Assembly (NCBI RefSeq): GCF_947494555.1
Contig: NZ_CANLVF010000002.1
Location: 1,240,001-1,304,000 of the forward strand
DNA: 64,000 bases
Reading direction: 5' to 3'
From: an uncultured Roseibium sp.
GTDB lineage: Bacteria; Pseudomonadota; Alphaproteobacteria; Rhizobiales; Stappiaceae
How positions within the stretch are numbered: the first letter of the stretch is position 1; every line of letters begins with the position of its first letter. This document shows, one piece after another, positions 27,062-37,600 of this stretch. The translations under genes were made by a program, and so were the position numbers. Below the pieces are notes generated by a model that searched no databases, was not told where the DNA came from, and saw only the letters and a list, made by a program, of their open reading frames with translations.

Positions 27062-27184
27062 AGCTTATACAATCGCTTCATTCGCTGGTCCGAGAAGGAC
27101 GTCCGCAAAGGGATCCTCATCACATTCTTGCAAGCCAGAGACCGTTCTGGACGCCTCGCAGCCAACAAGGAACAGCTGTTCTGA
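27062..27184 (+). pseudogene. Remnant of an IS5-family transposase
   Basis: A 40-codon stretch reads SLYNRFIRWSEKDVRKG and then RSGRLAANKEQLF before a stop. This resembles the conserved LYNRFxRWxxxGV block of IS5-family transposases and a decayed downstream part. Stop codons (TGA TAA) lie immediately before it and no start is present. No inverted repeats were found. The remaining parts of the 26810-27355 gap show nothing recognisable. Confidence 0.4.
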
Positions 27185-27355
27185 TTGAGGTTAGTAAGCG
27201 ATCCGAACCAGTTGTACTTTGAGATGACATATCGGGGCCGGGAACTGACATTTCACAACACCTACTACTGGTAAAAGTATCGAGCTTTTTCGAGGCGTCG
27301 GCTTGCGGATTGCCGCAAACATGCTTAACCCTCTATTGAAATCGGAGGGGCATCA

Positions 27356-30085
27356 ATGTCAGGCATCTTTGCAGCGGAACTGATCTTTCCGGGGCATACA
27401 GCCAAGCGCAATACTCAATTTGGCGATACATTATTGGCTGGATTGGACGCTTCAATACCGCTTCGCAATCTTCTTCTTGCGACAGCGGCAGGCGCAGGTG
27501 TTCTCATCGGCCATTCGCAACCTTTGACTGCGCAAACAGTCATCCCTCCAAGTTCTGGTTCATGTATCGTTTCGGGCACCAGTGCGACGTGTACCGGGGA
27601 CGTGTCATCGGGCGTCGCTGCCAGCGCACCTCTCACAACGCTCAACGTGAACAATCTGACGCAGGATATTGCTCCCGCCTCCGGAGTGGATGGCATCGAC
27701 CTTACCAGCACGACGGCGCAGGATATTACTATCGATGTCGATTTGGGGTCATCTTCGATCACTTCGACTGGCGCATCCAATGGTATCGACGCCCGGCTTG
27801 GTGCCTTCCTTGCTAACGTGGACGGAAACGTAACAGTTACTTCCGAAGGGACCGTAACCGGAGGTCGTGATGGCATAAACGCCGATCACTTTGGCAACGG
27901 CAACATGACGATCACCTCCACTGGTGCGATTACGGCTGGAACAGCGATAGGTATTGACGCGAGCAAGGAAGGAGGCGACGGTGCAATCACGATAACCAAT
28001 ACGGGCGATATCGACGCTAACAGTGATGGCATCAATGCATTTTTGCGCCTAGAAGGCAGTGTCACTGTAACGTCCACCGGCAATATTACCTCCCAAAACG
28101 GCATTGGAATTGATGCTTCTGGAGGAGGTGCCGCGAGCACCGTCGTTACGTCCGTGGGCAACATCACCGCGCAGAACGAAGGCATTGAGGCATCTTCCGA
28201 AAATAGTGTCACGGTGAGTTCTACTGGTAACGTTTATTCAGCAACGAGAACTGGCATTGAGGCCGAGGTCGATACCGGATCTGCGACCGTCACTTCCTCA
28301 GGTGACGTAACTTCTGCTGTGGGCGACGCCTTACGGATAGACGTCAACACTTCCGGCACCAGCACCGTTAATCTGATGAGTGGAGCAATTGACGGCGGAA
28401 CCGGGACAGGCGCCGGTGTTTCGTTCGAAGGTGCTGCCGGGGTCTCCAATACGCTCAACAACTATGCATCCATAACAGCTCAATCGGGTCTTGCGCTGAG
28501 CGGGGAGAATGGTGACGAATTAATCAACAACTCCGGCACGATTACCGGTAATGTGACCCTTGGTGCAGGGACCAACACGTTCAACAACCTGTCAACTGGT
28601 ATCTTCAATTCCGGAACAACCGTTACGCTTGGAGCGGGAAACAGTTTGACCAATGCCGGTAACCTCTCTCCGGGTGGGGCATCGGCAGTCAGCAACACCG
28701 CGTTGACCGGGAATCTTACGCAAACCAGCAGCGGAACGACGACAATCACAGTGGATACGACAGCCGGAACGGCGGACCGTATCGATGTGAGCGGATCAGC
28801 CTCTTTCAACGGTACGATCACGCCGCAATTGATTAATCTCACGGCAGGCCAACAATCGTCCACCATCATTTCGGCTTCCGGTGGCGCGGTGAATGCCGGC
28901 CTTGCCGTCGCGACCAGTCCCGCCTTGCAGGCAAGTCTTTCGTATCCGAATGCAAACGACATTGTTCTCAGTACGTCGATTGATTTGGCTGTTAGCGGCC
29001 TGAATTCCAATCAAGCCAGTGTTGCTAACAGTCTGAATACCGCACTCAGTGCGGGGCCGGGAGACATGGAGCCCATTTTGAGCGCTCTTGTGAATGGTGT
29101 TTTCAGTTTGGGAGCATATCAGGAGGCGCTTGACCAACTGTCGGCAGAGGTTTTTCTAAACACTGAAACCGCGTCTCTCTTTGCGGCAAACGACTTTTCC
29201 AACCTGTTGTTTTCCTGCGACCTTGCCGGGGACGGTTTATCCGCGATCAGTGAAGGTCAGTGCGTTTGGGTACGCCCGCACGGTCGGTTTACCAGTCGGA
29301 ACGACAGCAGCAGTGCCGTCGGGTTTCAAGAAAATACAGGTGGCCTTGCTGCCGGTGTTCAGCTGGAGCTTGCTCCGAGTTGGTATGCTGGCCTTGGGCT
29401 CGGATATGAGCGCTTCTCACTGAGCACAAATGCAAATGCCGACAGCGACGGGAACCGCTTCACTGCCGGTGCAACACTTAAATATCAAAATGGTGCTTTC
29501 CTGTTTGCTACCGCGCTCAGCGGAGGCATCGACACCTACAACACTGACCGGACCATCAACTTCGGGGGATTAGATCTTGTTTCCGGTTCTGATCACAATG
29601 TATCTCATGTGACCGCACAGGCTCGTGCCGCATATCTGCTAACGCACGAAACGTGGTTCTTTAAGCCCCAGCTCGATGTGAATGTCACACACCTCAATCG
29701 TGGTGGCGTTACTGAGAGTGGCGGCGGCGGCGCAAATTTGAGCGTTTCAAGCAGTTCAGATACCTACGTATCTATTTCACCCGCATTGGAAATCGGCAAT
29801 GAGATCGAGCTGTTTGAGAACAGTCTTCTGCGGCCGTATGTCAGGGCCGGTTTGAGCTATTATGCTGACAGTGACCATGGTGTCACAGCAAGTTTTGCAA
29901 ATGCTTCGGCTGGTACCAGCGCGTTCACCAACTCTTCGGATTTTGGAGATGTGTTTGCTGATGTTGCCGTTGGTGCCACGGCGTTTTTAAACGAAGGCAC
30001 AACGATGAAGCTTTCATACGACGGTTTGTTTTCATCAGACACCCAGCAACACGGATTTTCACTCAAGGGAAGCGTGAGGTTCTAA
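27356..30085 (+). CDS. Autotransporter with repetitive passenger and C-terminal beta-barrel
   Basis: The 909-residue protein has an extended N-terminal signal (about 60 residues, with hydrophobic LLLATAAGAGVLIGH). The passenger runs to about residue 620 and is built of short repeats such as ITSTGAITAGT, VTSTGNITSQN and VSSTGNVYSAT, typical of a beta-helix. The last ~270 residues fit an autotransporter barrel (GLGLGYERFSLS, RAAYLLTHETWFFKPQLDVN) ending in GSVRF with terminal Phe. The start ATG follows GGAGGGG. The gene is AT-richer than its surroundings and lies beside a transposase remnant, suggesting acquisition. Probable surface adhesin. Confidence 0.85.
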   Translation: MSGIFAAELIFPGHTAKRNTQFGDTLLAGLDASIPLRNLLLATAAGAGVLIGHSQPLTAQTVIPPSSGSCIVSGTSATCTGDVSSGVAASAPLTTLNVNNLTQDIAPASGVDGIDLTSTTAQDITIDVDLGSSSITSTGASNGIDARLGAFLANVDGNVTVTSEGTVTGGRDGINADHFGNGNMTITSTGAITAGTAIGIDASKEGGDGAITITNTGDIDANSDGINAFLRLEGSVTVTSTGNITSQNGIGIDASGGGAASTVVTSVGNITAQNEGIEASSENSVTVSSTGNVYSATRTGIEAEVDTGSATVTSSGDVTSAVGDALRIDVNTSGTSTVNLMSGAIDGGTGTGAGVSFEGAAGVSNTLNNYASITAQSGLALSGENGDELINNSGTITGNVTLGAGTNTFNNLSTGIFNSGTTVTLGAGNSLTNAGNLSPGGASAVSNTALTGNLTQTSSGTTTITVDTTAGTADRIDVSGSASFNGTITPQLINLTAGQQSSTIISASGGAVNAGLAVATSPALQASLSYPNANDIVLSTSIDLAVSGLNSNQASVANSLNTALSAGPGDMEPILSALVNGVFSLGAYQEALDQLSAEVFLNTETASLFAANDFSNLLFSCDLAGDGLSAISEGQCVWVRPHGRFTSRNDSSSAVGFQENTGGLAAGVQLELAPSWYAGLGLGYERFSLSTNANADSDGNRFTAGATLKYQNGAFLFATALSGGIDTYNTDRTINFGGLDLVSGSDHNVSHVTAQARAAYLLTHETWFFKPQLDVNVTHLNRGGVTESGGGGANLSVSSSSDTYVSISPALEIGNEIELFENSLLRPYVRAGLSYYADSDHGVTASFANASAGTSAFTNSSDFGDVFADVAVGATAFLNEGTTMKLSYDGLFSSDTQQHGFSLKGSVRF

Positions 30086-30419
30086 TCCGTCCTTGGAAGC
30101 ATCATTGCGATGCGCGCGCCCTTGGCGGTCGCGGGTCAACCTCACGGTCTAAACGCGGCGAGGCAAGCGCGGAAATTGACCAGGAGGTTCATCATTTCAT
30201 TGCGCGAGAAAAGCCATTGTGTGGATTAGCGCAAAAGGCTGATGCTTTAGAGCATCCCTTCAACAATGGTTGTCGTACTGCAATTTCTTGCAGGCCCATC
30301 TGACGAGAGTGTCAAACAACACAATCAACCCTGCCCGGGTCACTAACCGCTATGCCAGGCTTGAACGGCAATCTCATACGAGCGGCGCTGCGCAGCAAAA
30401 AAGGTCGTAGTATTCAGAC
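30086..30419. other. Gene-free gap between autotransporter and ATPase gene
   Basis: About 334 bases separate two convergent genes. I find no open frame with coding character, no clear terminator and no repeat. A GGCGCTGCGCAGC stretch followed by six A (near 30383-30402) could form a small stem for the leftward gene. Confidence 0.4.
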
Positions 30420-31895
30420 CTAGGCGGCCGCCTCGTCACCCGGTGCCGTTTGCCAGCCGAGATCCGTCAGGGTGACGATCCGGTTGCCGCGCAGATCCGT
30501 CGCGCAGACCAGGAAGCCGCGTTCTTCCATGTGGCTCAACAGCCAGCGGGCCCGTCCCGGGGAACGTGTTCCGTATGCAGTCGCGATTTCAAGATTGCCC
30601 GGGCAAGGCGCTTTCGCCAGCGCGGCTTTCGCAAGAAGCAGGTAGACGCCGCGCATATCATCGGGCAGTTCGGCGGCAATCAATTCGGCCTGGGCCCAGG
30701 CACTGTCGTCCATCTCGCCCTTTTCGACACCTGCCCGGGCAACCGACAGTTTTTCGCGGAACGACTGCAGGTCAGGCGTGCCACCAGCCAGCTTTGCGAT
30801 CCGGCACCGGACCTGGAAGTCCTGGTAGAGCGTCGCAATCGGCTGGAAAGCTGCTTCCTCGTCTTCAAGAATGCCCGCGATGATCTCTGCGATCCTGTCC
30901 TCGCGCTCGCTGAAGTCCAATAGGTTTTCCGGCTGCGGTGCTGTTTCACCGCTCGCCTGTTCCGCACTGGAGAGCTGATCGAGAACTTCGCCCGTCGATA
31001 CGACGGGTTCGACATGGCGTTGACGGACAGGTACGGCTTCGCCCTCCGACCGCGTAAAAATGAGGTCCTTTGCCTCTTCCTTCGGCTGCTCAGGCAAGGG
31101 CATCAGCTTCGGGCTGCCGCCACGCCCCATGGTCTCGACCGGGCCGATCTTGATCGGTACCGGACGGCGTGACATTGCAGGCCCGAGCGCTATGAAATTG
31201 CCCCGGTCAAGGTTGCGGAAGCTCTCGGCCTGACGCCGCTCCATGCCGAGCAGGTCCGCCGCGCGCGCCATATCGATGTCCAGAAAGGTGCGTCCCATAA
31301 GAAAGTTCGAGGCTTCTGCGGCAACATTCTTGGCAAGTTTCGCCAGTCTCTGGGTCGCGATGATGCCTGCAAGACCGCGCTTTCGTCCGCGGCACATCAG
31401 GTTGGTCATCGCGCCGAGCGAGCGCCTGCGCGCCTCCTCGGTCACTTCGCCAGCGGCGGCTGGTGCAAACAACTGCGCCTCGTCGACAACCACAACCATC
31501 GGATACCAGAGGTCGCGGTCCGCGTCGAACAAGCCATCCAGAAATGTCGCGGCCGCCTTCATCTGACGGTCCGCATCGAGGCCTTCCAGATTGAGAACGA
31601 CGGAGACCCGGTGTTGACGCACCCTGCCCGCGATCATCTGCAGGTCTTTTTCGGTGCCGACGGCATCGACAACAACGTGGCCGAACTTCTCGGCCAGCGA
31701 CACGAAGTCGCCTTCCGGGTCGATGATCGCCTGCTGCACCCAGCTTGCCGACTGTTCCAGCAATCGTCTCAGAAGATGTGATTTTCCGGAGCCTGAATTG
31801 CCCTGAACGAGAAGACGCGTTGCCAGCAGCTCTTCCAGATCGAGCCCTGCGCGCGCGCCGCTCGTCATTTCCCCGATATCGATCTCAACTGTCAT
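30420..31895 (-). CDS. HerA-like ATPase (DUF87 type)
   Basis: The 491-residue protein has a FtsK/HerA-like ATP-binding core: Walker A QGNSGSGKSHLLRRLL near residue 29, Walker B MVVVVDEAQLFAP near 137, and the sensor region GLAGIIATQRLAKLAKNVA near 170 with a nearby arginine. The C-terminal 200 residues include a helical part and a likely winged-helix end. HerA-family proteins are hexameric DNA motors, often paired with a NurA nuclease or used in phage defence. No nuclease partner is adjacent here. The ATG at 31895 gives the typical start; an upstream in-frame start is less likely. Confidence 0.82.
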   Translation of the reverse strand: MTVEIDIGEMTSGARAGLDLEELLATRLLVQGNSGSGKSHLLRRLLEQSASWVQQAIIDPEGDFVSLAEKFGHVVVDAVGTEKDLQMIAGRVRQHRVSVVLNLEGLDADRQMKAAATFLDGLFDADRDLWYPMVVVVDEAQLFAPAAAGEVTEEARRRSLGAMTNLMCRGRKRGLAGIIATQRLAKLAKNVAAEASNFLMGRTFLDIDMARAADLLGMERRQAESFRNLDRGNFIALGPAMSRRPVPIKIGPVETMGRGGSPKLMPLPEQPKEEAKDLIFTRSEGEAVPVRQRHVEPVVSTGEVLDQLSSAEQASGETAPQPENLLDFSEREDRIAEIIAGILEDEEAAFQPIATLYQDFQVRCRIAKLAGGTPDLQSFREKLSVARAGVEKGEMDDSAWAQAELIAAELPDDMRGVYLLLAKAALAKAPCPGNLEIATAYGTRSPGRARWLLSHMEERGFLVCATDLRGNRIVTLTDLGWQTAPGDEAAA

Positions 31896-32122
31896 GCAAC
31901 ACTGTCCGGCGTTGACACGCCGCAAATTCTCCGCTTTCCCGCACGTTCAGGGTCGGAGTCAGCACGATTCCTGTGTCGTTGCAAAGTCCACCAGGTCGGA
32001 ATCCGTCGTTTTCCCAGAAATCCTCAGCACACCGATTTGCATTATGAATACCCTTTCGCTCTTCACAAGGCGGTCTGGAACTCCATCTTAAATTAAGGTG
32101 AACCGCGTGTGGGAGAGAGTCT

Positions 32123-32779
32123 ATGCAAATCCACTCTGACTTGAGTAAACGCGCTGTTGTGGAAAGTGCAAAGCTGGACTGGATCGCCTCGCCCATGAGA
32201 GGTGTTGAACGACGCATGCTGGAACGGGACGGCGGAGAAGTCGCGCGGGCCACAAGCCTTGTCAAATATGCCCCGGGTTCGGCGTTTTCCGCGCATACGC
32301 ATGACCTTGGTGAAGAGTTTCTGGTTCTGGACGGCGTCTTTTCGGACGAAAGCGGTGATTTTCCGGCAGGCATGTATGTGCGCAATCCACCGGGCTCGCG
32401 CCATATTCCTTCAAGTGAACCGGGCGCTGTAATCCTGGTCAAACTGCGTCAGATGCAGCCAGATGACACCGCGTATATTCGTGTCGATACGCACGACCCG
32501 GCCGGCTGGCAGGCAGGCCGTGCGGGCGAGGCAATCCTGCCGCTTTTCATTCGTCCGGACGAAGAAGTCGTGATGCTGACCTGGGAGCGCGGCTCCCGAT
32601 TTTCTGCGCAGTCATTTCCCAGCGGTGTGGAATACTATGTTCTTGAAGGCAGCTTTGAAGACCAGAACGGGCGATACGACGCAGGAACCTGGCTTCGCCT
32701 GCCTCCAGATAGCGTCCAGGACATCAGGACACAACAGGGCACGCGCCTTTGGCGCAAGACGGGCCATCTTGCTGTTTGA
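32123..32779 (+). CDS. Double-cupin protein, ChrR-like
   Basis: The 218-residue protein has two cupin modules. The first (about 40-120) has SAHTHDLGEEFLVLDGVFSD with the His/His/Glu metal-ligand pattern. The second (about 130-215) has VEYYVLEGSFED but lacks the histidine pair. It resembles the ChrR cupin domain that binds zinc in anti-sigma factors, but has no N-terminal anti-sigma region and no sigma factor gene beside it. A stand-alone acetylacetone- or quercetinase-like cupin is an alternative. GGGAGAG precedes the start. Confidence 0.78.
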   Translation: MQIHSDLSKRAVVESAKLDWIASPMRGVERRMLERDGGEVARATSLVKYAPGSAFSAHTHDLGEEFLVLDGVFSDESGDFPAGMYVRNPPGSRHIPSSEPGAVILVKLRQMQPDDTAYIRVDTHDPAGWQAGRAGEAILPLFIRPDEEVVMLTWERGSRFSAQSFPSGVEYYVLEGSFEDQNGRYDAGTWLRLPPDSVQDIRTQQGTRLWRKTGHLAV

Positions 32780-32789
32780 ATGTCAGTTG

Positions 32790-33326
32790 CTAGGCGGCGC
32801 TGGACATTTTCTGGGCGACCGCCTTGTCCAGAACGGCGGATGCGATCTTCTTGTGAAACGGCAGGATCAGCGCGAGATAGGCGTGTCCGAACAGGTTATG
32901 GCGCTTGCAGCAGGTTGACGCGTAGACACGAGGCCGCGTTCCCTGCCGGCGAAAGACCGACAGTCTGAAATCCTGATGCCAGTCGTCTTCTCCCAGAACG
33001 ATCTCGTTCTCGTTAACCCGGAAGATCCTGAAAAAACCGATCCGGTCACCCGGCTGGCGTTCGGCTACGGGTGTGTCCGACTGCTCGAGAGCCAGGTCGT
33101 CGGTGGTTTTCAACCCGAGCGGTTTCACGACCTTGTCGCGTAGGCTCAGGAGAGCGTTCATCCAGCCGATATCCGCCATCAACATGTGGTCGGCAAGAAC
33201 GCGCATGTCCGCTTCCTGAAGATCCGGGCGCCCCTCAAGCGAAACTGAAAAGACGTCCAGATAATCGCGCGGCGAATAGTAGGTATTCAGGACGCTTTCT
33301 TTCGGCAACGTGTCGGATACGCTCAT
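32790..33326 (-). CDS. DUF2867 domain protein
   Basis: The 178-residue protein has features I associate with DUF2867: DYLDVFSVSLEG, ADIGWMNALLSLRDKV, GDRIGFFRIFRVNENEIVLG-EDDWHQDFRLSV and a tail with NLFGHAYLALILPFHKKI. Function unknown; the fold is thought related to lipid-binding START-type domains. The ATG at 33326 follows AAGGAGGTC, a perfect ribosome site. It converges with the cupin gene, 10 bases apart. Confidence 0.78.
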   Translation of the reverse strand: MSVSDTLPKESVLNTYYSPRDYLDVFSVSLEGRPDLQEADMRVLADHMLMADIGWMNALLSLRDKVVKPLGLKTTDDLALEQSDTPVAERQPGDRIGFFRIFRVNENEIVLGEDDWHQDFRLSVFRRQGTRPRVYASTCCKRHNLFGHAYLALILPFHKKIASAVLDKAVAQKMSSAA

Positions 33327-33578
33327 GATCGTGACCTCCTTGATGCACCGGCGGCAAAGATAGCCCATCGTCCGGTCAACCGCGCTGCGCGCTTTGACAC
33401 ACCTTGGCCGGGTCACGCAAATCGATGATTTAGGCAAACGCCGCTAATGCGCAGCGCACTCACAGATTGAAATTTCCGGAAAAATAGATCCTAAATTGCT
33501 CTGATTTCAATCGCGTCGCCGAACATTCCGGTTATGATGCCAAATGGTTGATTTAGATATGTTTCCGCTGGAGGGGTC

Positions 33579-34682
33579 ATGAAAGCTGCAACGGTGTTCC
33601 TGGGATTGATTGCAGCGCTTGCTTCCGCGGTTGCCGCCTACGCACAGGACAGCGGCTCGACTGCGCAGAAAGTCGGCATCGCCAAAGTCCAGATGATCGC
33701 GCCCGACAACAGTGCCAGATATGTCGGTCGGGTCGAGGCGACAAAATCGGTCGAGATTGTCGCCCGCGTTGAAGGATATCTCACAGAGCGCAAGTTCACC
33801 GAAGGCGGCTTCGTCAAGAAAGGCGACCTGCTTTACGTGGTTGAAAAAGACCTCTACCAGGCCAGCGTCGACCAATCCAAGGCAACGCTCGAAGGCGCCA
33901 AGGCAACGCTTTCAAATTCCCAGATCGAGCTTGAGCGTCAAAGACAGCTTCTCGCCAAAGGAGACATTTCCCAGGCAACCTACGACGGCGCCAAGGCAAC
34001 AACTGATGTCGATCAGGCCAATGTGGACGAGGCACAAGCGAACCTTGAAACGGCGGGGATCAATCTGGGTTACACGGATATTTTCAGTCCGATTGACGGC
34101 CGCATCAGCAAGACCAATGTCAATGTCGGCAACCTTGTCGATTCGAACACCGGGACGCTGACGACAATCACAAGCGTCGATCCGATCTATGTCAGTTTCT
34201 ATATGGGTGAAAGAGACCTGATCGAGGACCGGGAAGCCGGTCTCATCGGCAACGAAAACGTCACTCTTCAGGTTGGCCTCACTCTTGCGGACGGATCGAC
34301 TTATCCGACAGAGGGCAAGATCACTTATGTCGGCACGTCCGTGGAAGAAGGCAGCGACACGGTCGAACTGCGCGCTACATTCGACAATCCGAAAAACCTC
34401 CTGATCCCCGGGCAATTCGTCAACGTTCTGGTCAAGGACGAAAACCAGCAGACGGTGGCTGCCATTCCGCAGCCGGCGATCCAGCTCGACACGAAAGGTC
34501 ACTTTGTCTTTGTCGTCGATGCAAACAACAAGGTGGAACGCCGCGACGTGGTGCTTGGCCGGCAAACAGGCACACTTTGGGAAGTGAAGTCCGGTCTCAA
34601 GCAAGGCGAACGGGTGGTCGTGCAAGGTCTGCAGCGCGTCAGCCCCGGTTCGACCGTCGACCCAGTGGAAGCGAAGAGTTAA
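33579..34682 (+). CDS. RND efflux periplasmic adaptor
   Basis: The 367-residue membrane fusion protein has a signal peptide (MKAATVFLGLIAALASAVAAYA), a lipoyl half (VEIVARVEGYLTERKFTEGG), a coiled-coil hairpin (about 95-150) and the second lipoyl half (GYTDIFSPIDGRISKTNVNVG). Barrel domains end at 365. There is no lipobox. It connects the RND pump to an outer membrane channel. It is followed after 15 bases by the pump gene. No TetR or other regulator gene adjoins, and no outer membrane factor gene is present. Confidence 0.92.
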   Translation: MKAATVFLGLIAALASAVAAYAQDSGSTAQKVGIAKVQMIAPDNSARYVGRVEATKSVEIVARVEGYLTERKFTEGGFVKKGDLLYVVEKDLYQASVDQSKATLEGAKATLSNSQIELERQRQLLAKGDISQATYDGAKATTDVDQANVDEAQANLETAGINLGYTDIFSPIDGRISKTNVNVGNLVDSNTGTLTTITSVDPIYVSFYMGERDLIEDREAGLIGNENVTLQVGLTLADGSTYPTEGKITYVGTSVEEGSDTVELRATFDNPKNLLIPGQFVNVLVKDENQQTVAAIPQPAIQLDTKGHFVFVVDANNKVERRDVVLGRQTGTLWEVKSGLKQGERVVVQGLQRVSPGSTVDPVEAKS

Positions 34683-34697
34683 AAGAGACCTCCGGCC

Positions 34698-37600
34698 ATG
34701 CTATCCAAGTTTTTTATCGACCGTCCGAATTTTGCGCTCGTCCTCTCGCTTATCGCATCGCTCGTCGGGGTCATTGCAATCATTTTTATCCCGATTTCGG
34801 AATATCCCGACGTCACGCCGCCTCAGATTGTCGTGACGGCACAGTATCCGGGCGCTGATTCCGGTTTGATCGAGAAATCGGTTGCGATCCCCATTGAGGA
34901 ACAGGTGAATGGCGTCGACAACATGCTGTACATGTCGTCGACGAGTTCAAACTCGGGTTCCTATCAGCTGACGATCACATTCGAGGTCGGGACCGACCCC
35001 GACATCGCTGCAGTGAATGTCCAGAACCGGGTCGCCCTTGCGGAACCGACCCTGCCGGACCCGGTCAAGACGCTTGGCGTTGCAACGCAAAAGCAATCCG
35101 CGAACATGCTCCAGGTGATCAACCTGGTGTCTCCGGACGAGAGCCGGGACGCGATCTTCCTGAGCAATTACGCCACGATCCATATGCAGGACCGCCTGTC
35201 GCGCCTGCCCGGCGTTGGTAGTGTGTCGCAATTCGGCCCGCTTGATTACAGCATGCGGGTCTGGATGAACCCGGAACAGATGTCGGCCCTGAACCTGACC
35301 GCCACCGACCTTTCAAACGCAATTCAGGCGCAAAATGCCCGCGCAACTGCCGGACAAATCGGCGGTGCCCCGTTTGCGGGCCCAACCGACCTGCAATTCA
35401 CCCTGAAATCCCAGGGTCTTCTGGAAACGACCGATCAGTTCGGCGACATCGTCGTTTCCGGCGATACGTCAGGCCAGCTCGTTCGCCTGCGGGACGTGGC
35501 GCGTGTCGAACTCGGTTCCAGCTCTTATGCGGCCTACTCGGCCCTGAACAACAAGCCTGCGACCTCCATCGCCGTCTACCAGAGCCCAGGTGCAAACGCG
35601 CTCGATGTCGCAAGCCTTGTGACCGCCGAGCTTGAAAAGATGAAGGCCAACTTTCCCGAAGGTGTCGAATACGAACTTCTCTACGATATTACCAAGGCCG
35701 TGCGCGCCTCGATCGAGGAGATCCTGACAACCCTTGCCATCACCACTACCCTGGTTGTCTTCGTCGTTTTCATGTTCCTGATGAACTGGCGCGCCGTCAT
35801 CATTCCAGCAGTCGCCATTCCCGTTTCGCTTCTCGGCACGCTCGCGGTGCTTTACCTGATCGGATTTTCCGCGAACCTGATCACGCTGTTCGGCATTGTC
35901 CTGGCGATTACGCTCGTGGTCGACGATGCGATCGTGATTATCGAAAACACCGAGCGGATCATGAGCGAGGAAGGGCTTGCGCCGCGCGAGGCCACGCTAA
36001 AGGCGATGGACCAGGTGACAAGTCCCATCGTGGCGACAACGTTTGTCTTGCTGGCCGTGTTCGTGCCTGTCTGTTTCTTTCCAGGCATCACCGGTCAGAT
36101 CTATCTGCAATTCGCACTGACGATCACGGTTGCCTTCTGTCTGTCCGCCGTCAACGCCCTGACGCTGTCACCCGTGCTTTGTTCCATACTGCTTCGAAAA
36201 TCGGACGCGAAGCCGCCGCGTTTTCTCGGTTTCTTCGCAAGGTTCTTAGATAAACTGCGCGATGGCTATGTGTGGCTGGTGCGGATCATGATCCGCAACG
36301 TCGCGCTGTCGCTGCTGATACTCGTTGCCGCCGGAGCGGCCACCGTGTTCATGTTCCGTGAAACGGCGACGGGATTCGTTCCGTTGGAAGACAAGGGCGT
36401 GCTCTTCGCCAATGTCCAGCTGCCGGACGGCGCATCGCTGCAGCGTTCGGACGCGCTCGCAAAGGAAATGACCAAGGTGATGCGGGAGGTCGACGGTGTC
36501 ACCGATGTCATTTCCGTCACCGGTTTCAGCATCATCGCCGGGGAAGGTTCGAACTATGTCACCCTCATTCCGATCCTGGCGCCATGGGATGAGCGAAAGA
36601 CAACGGCGACGCAATGGTACAGCATCCTTGGAGAACTGAACGCAAAGCTTGCGACCTTTGAAGAGGCGATCGCCTTCGTCTTTCCCCTGCCCCCGATCGA
36701 CGGCCTTGGAATTTCGGGCGGTATCGCCGCACAAATCCAAGATGATGCCGGCGCAAGCGTTGTCGACCTCGGAGCTGTTACGAATGCCGTCCTTGCCGCG
36801 GCCAACAATGACCCGATTTTCATGCAGGTTTTCAGTTCTCTGTCGGCGAACACACCGCAATATCAGGTTGATCTGAACCGCGACAAGGCGGAGGCGCTTG
36901 GTGTCGATGTCAGCGATATCTTTACGGCCCTGCAGGCCAATCTCGGCTCCTACTACGTCAACAACTTCATTCTCGACGGCAAGATCTTCTGGGTAATCCT
37001 CGCCTCGGATGCGGAATACCGGCAAACGCTTGAGGATGTAGGCAACATTTATGTCCGCGGATCCTCGGGCGACATGATACCGCTCGGCACGCTCGTCAGT
37101 CTCACCCCCGTCATCGGCCCCCAGAGCGTGACGAGATACGACATGGTGCGCTCGGCTGCTGTCCAGGGCCTGACCAATACAGGCTTCAGCACCGGCGACG
37201 GAATCGAGGCGTTCCAGAAAGTTACCGAAGATGTTCTGCCAAAGGGATATTCGGTCGAGTGGACCGGCATGTCGCTTCAGGAAATCGAGGCCGGTTCCTA
37301 TGTCATCTACATCTTCCTGCTGGCGTTCCTCTTTGCCTATCTCTGCCTTGTTGCACAATATGAGAGCTGGCTGCTGCCTATTGCCGTGATGCTCTCGGCG
37401 GTCTTCGCGGTTTGCGGCGCCATGATCCCGCTCTACCTGATCGACGTGCTCAACAACAACATCTACGCGCAGATCGGCATGGTCCTTCTGATCGGCCTGG
37501 CCGCCAAGAAAGCGATTATGCTTGTTGAGTTTTCGCGCAATTGCCGTGACGAAGGCATGAGCATCACGGAGGCTGCGATCAGCGCGGCCCACACACGTTT

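Noticed and set aside
32123..32779. Anti-sigma factor ChrR
   Set aside because: The N-terminal zinc anti-sigma domain is missing and no ECF sigma gene is adjacent; only the cupin part is similar.
36246..37592. 448-codon minus-strand frame opposite the RND permease
   Set aside because: Shadow of the well-supported permease; the product is charged and without recognisable domains.
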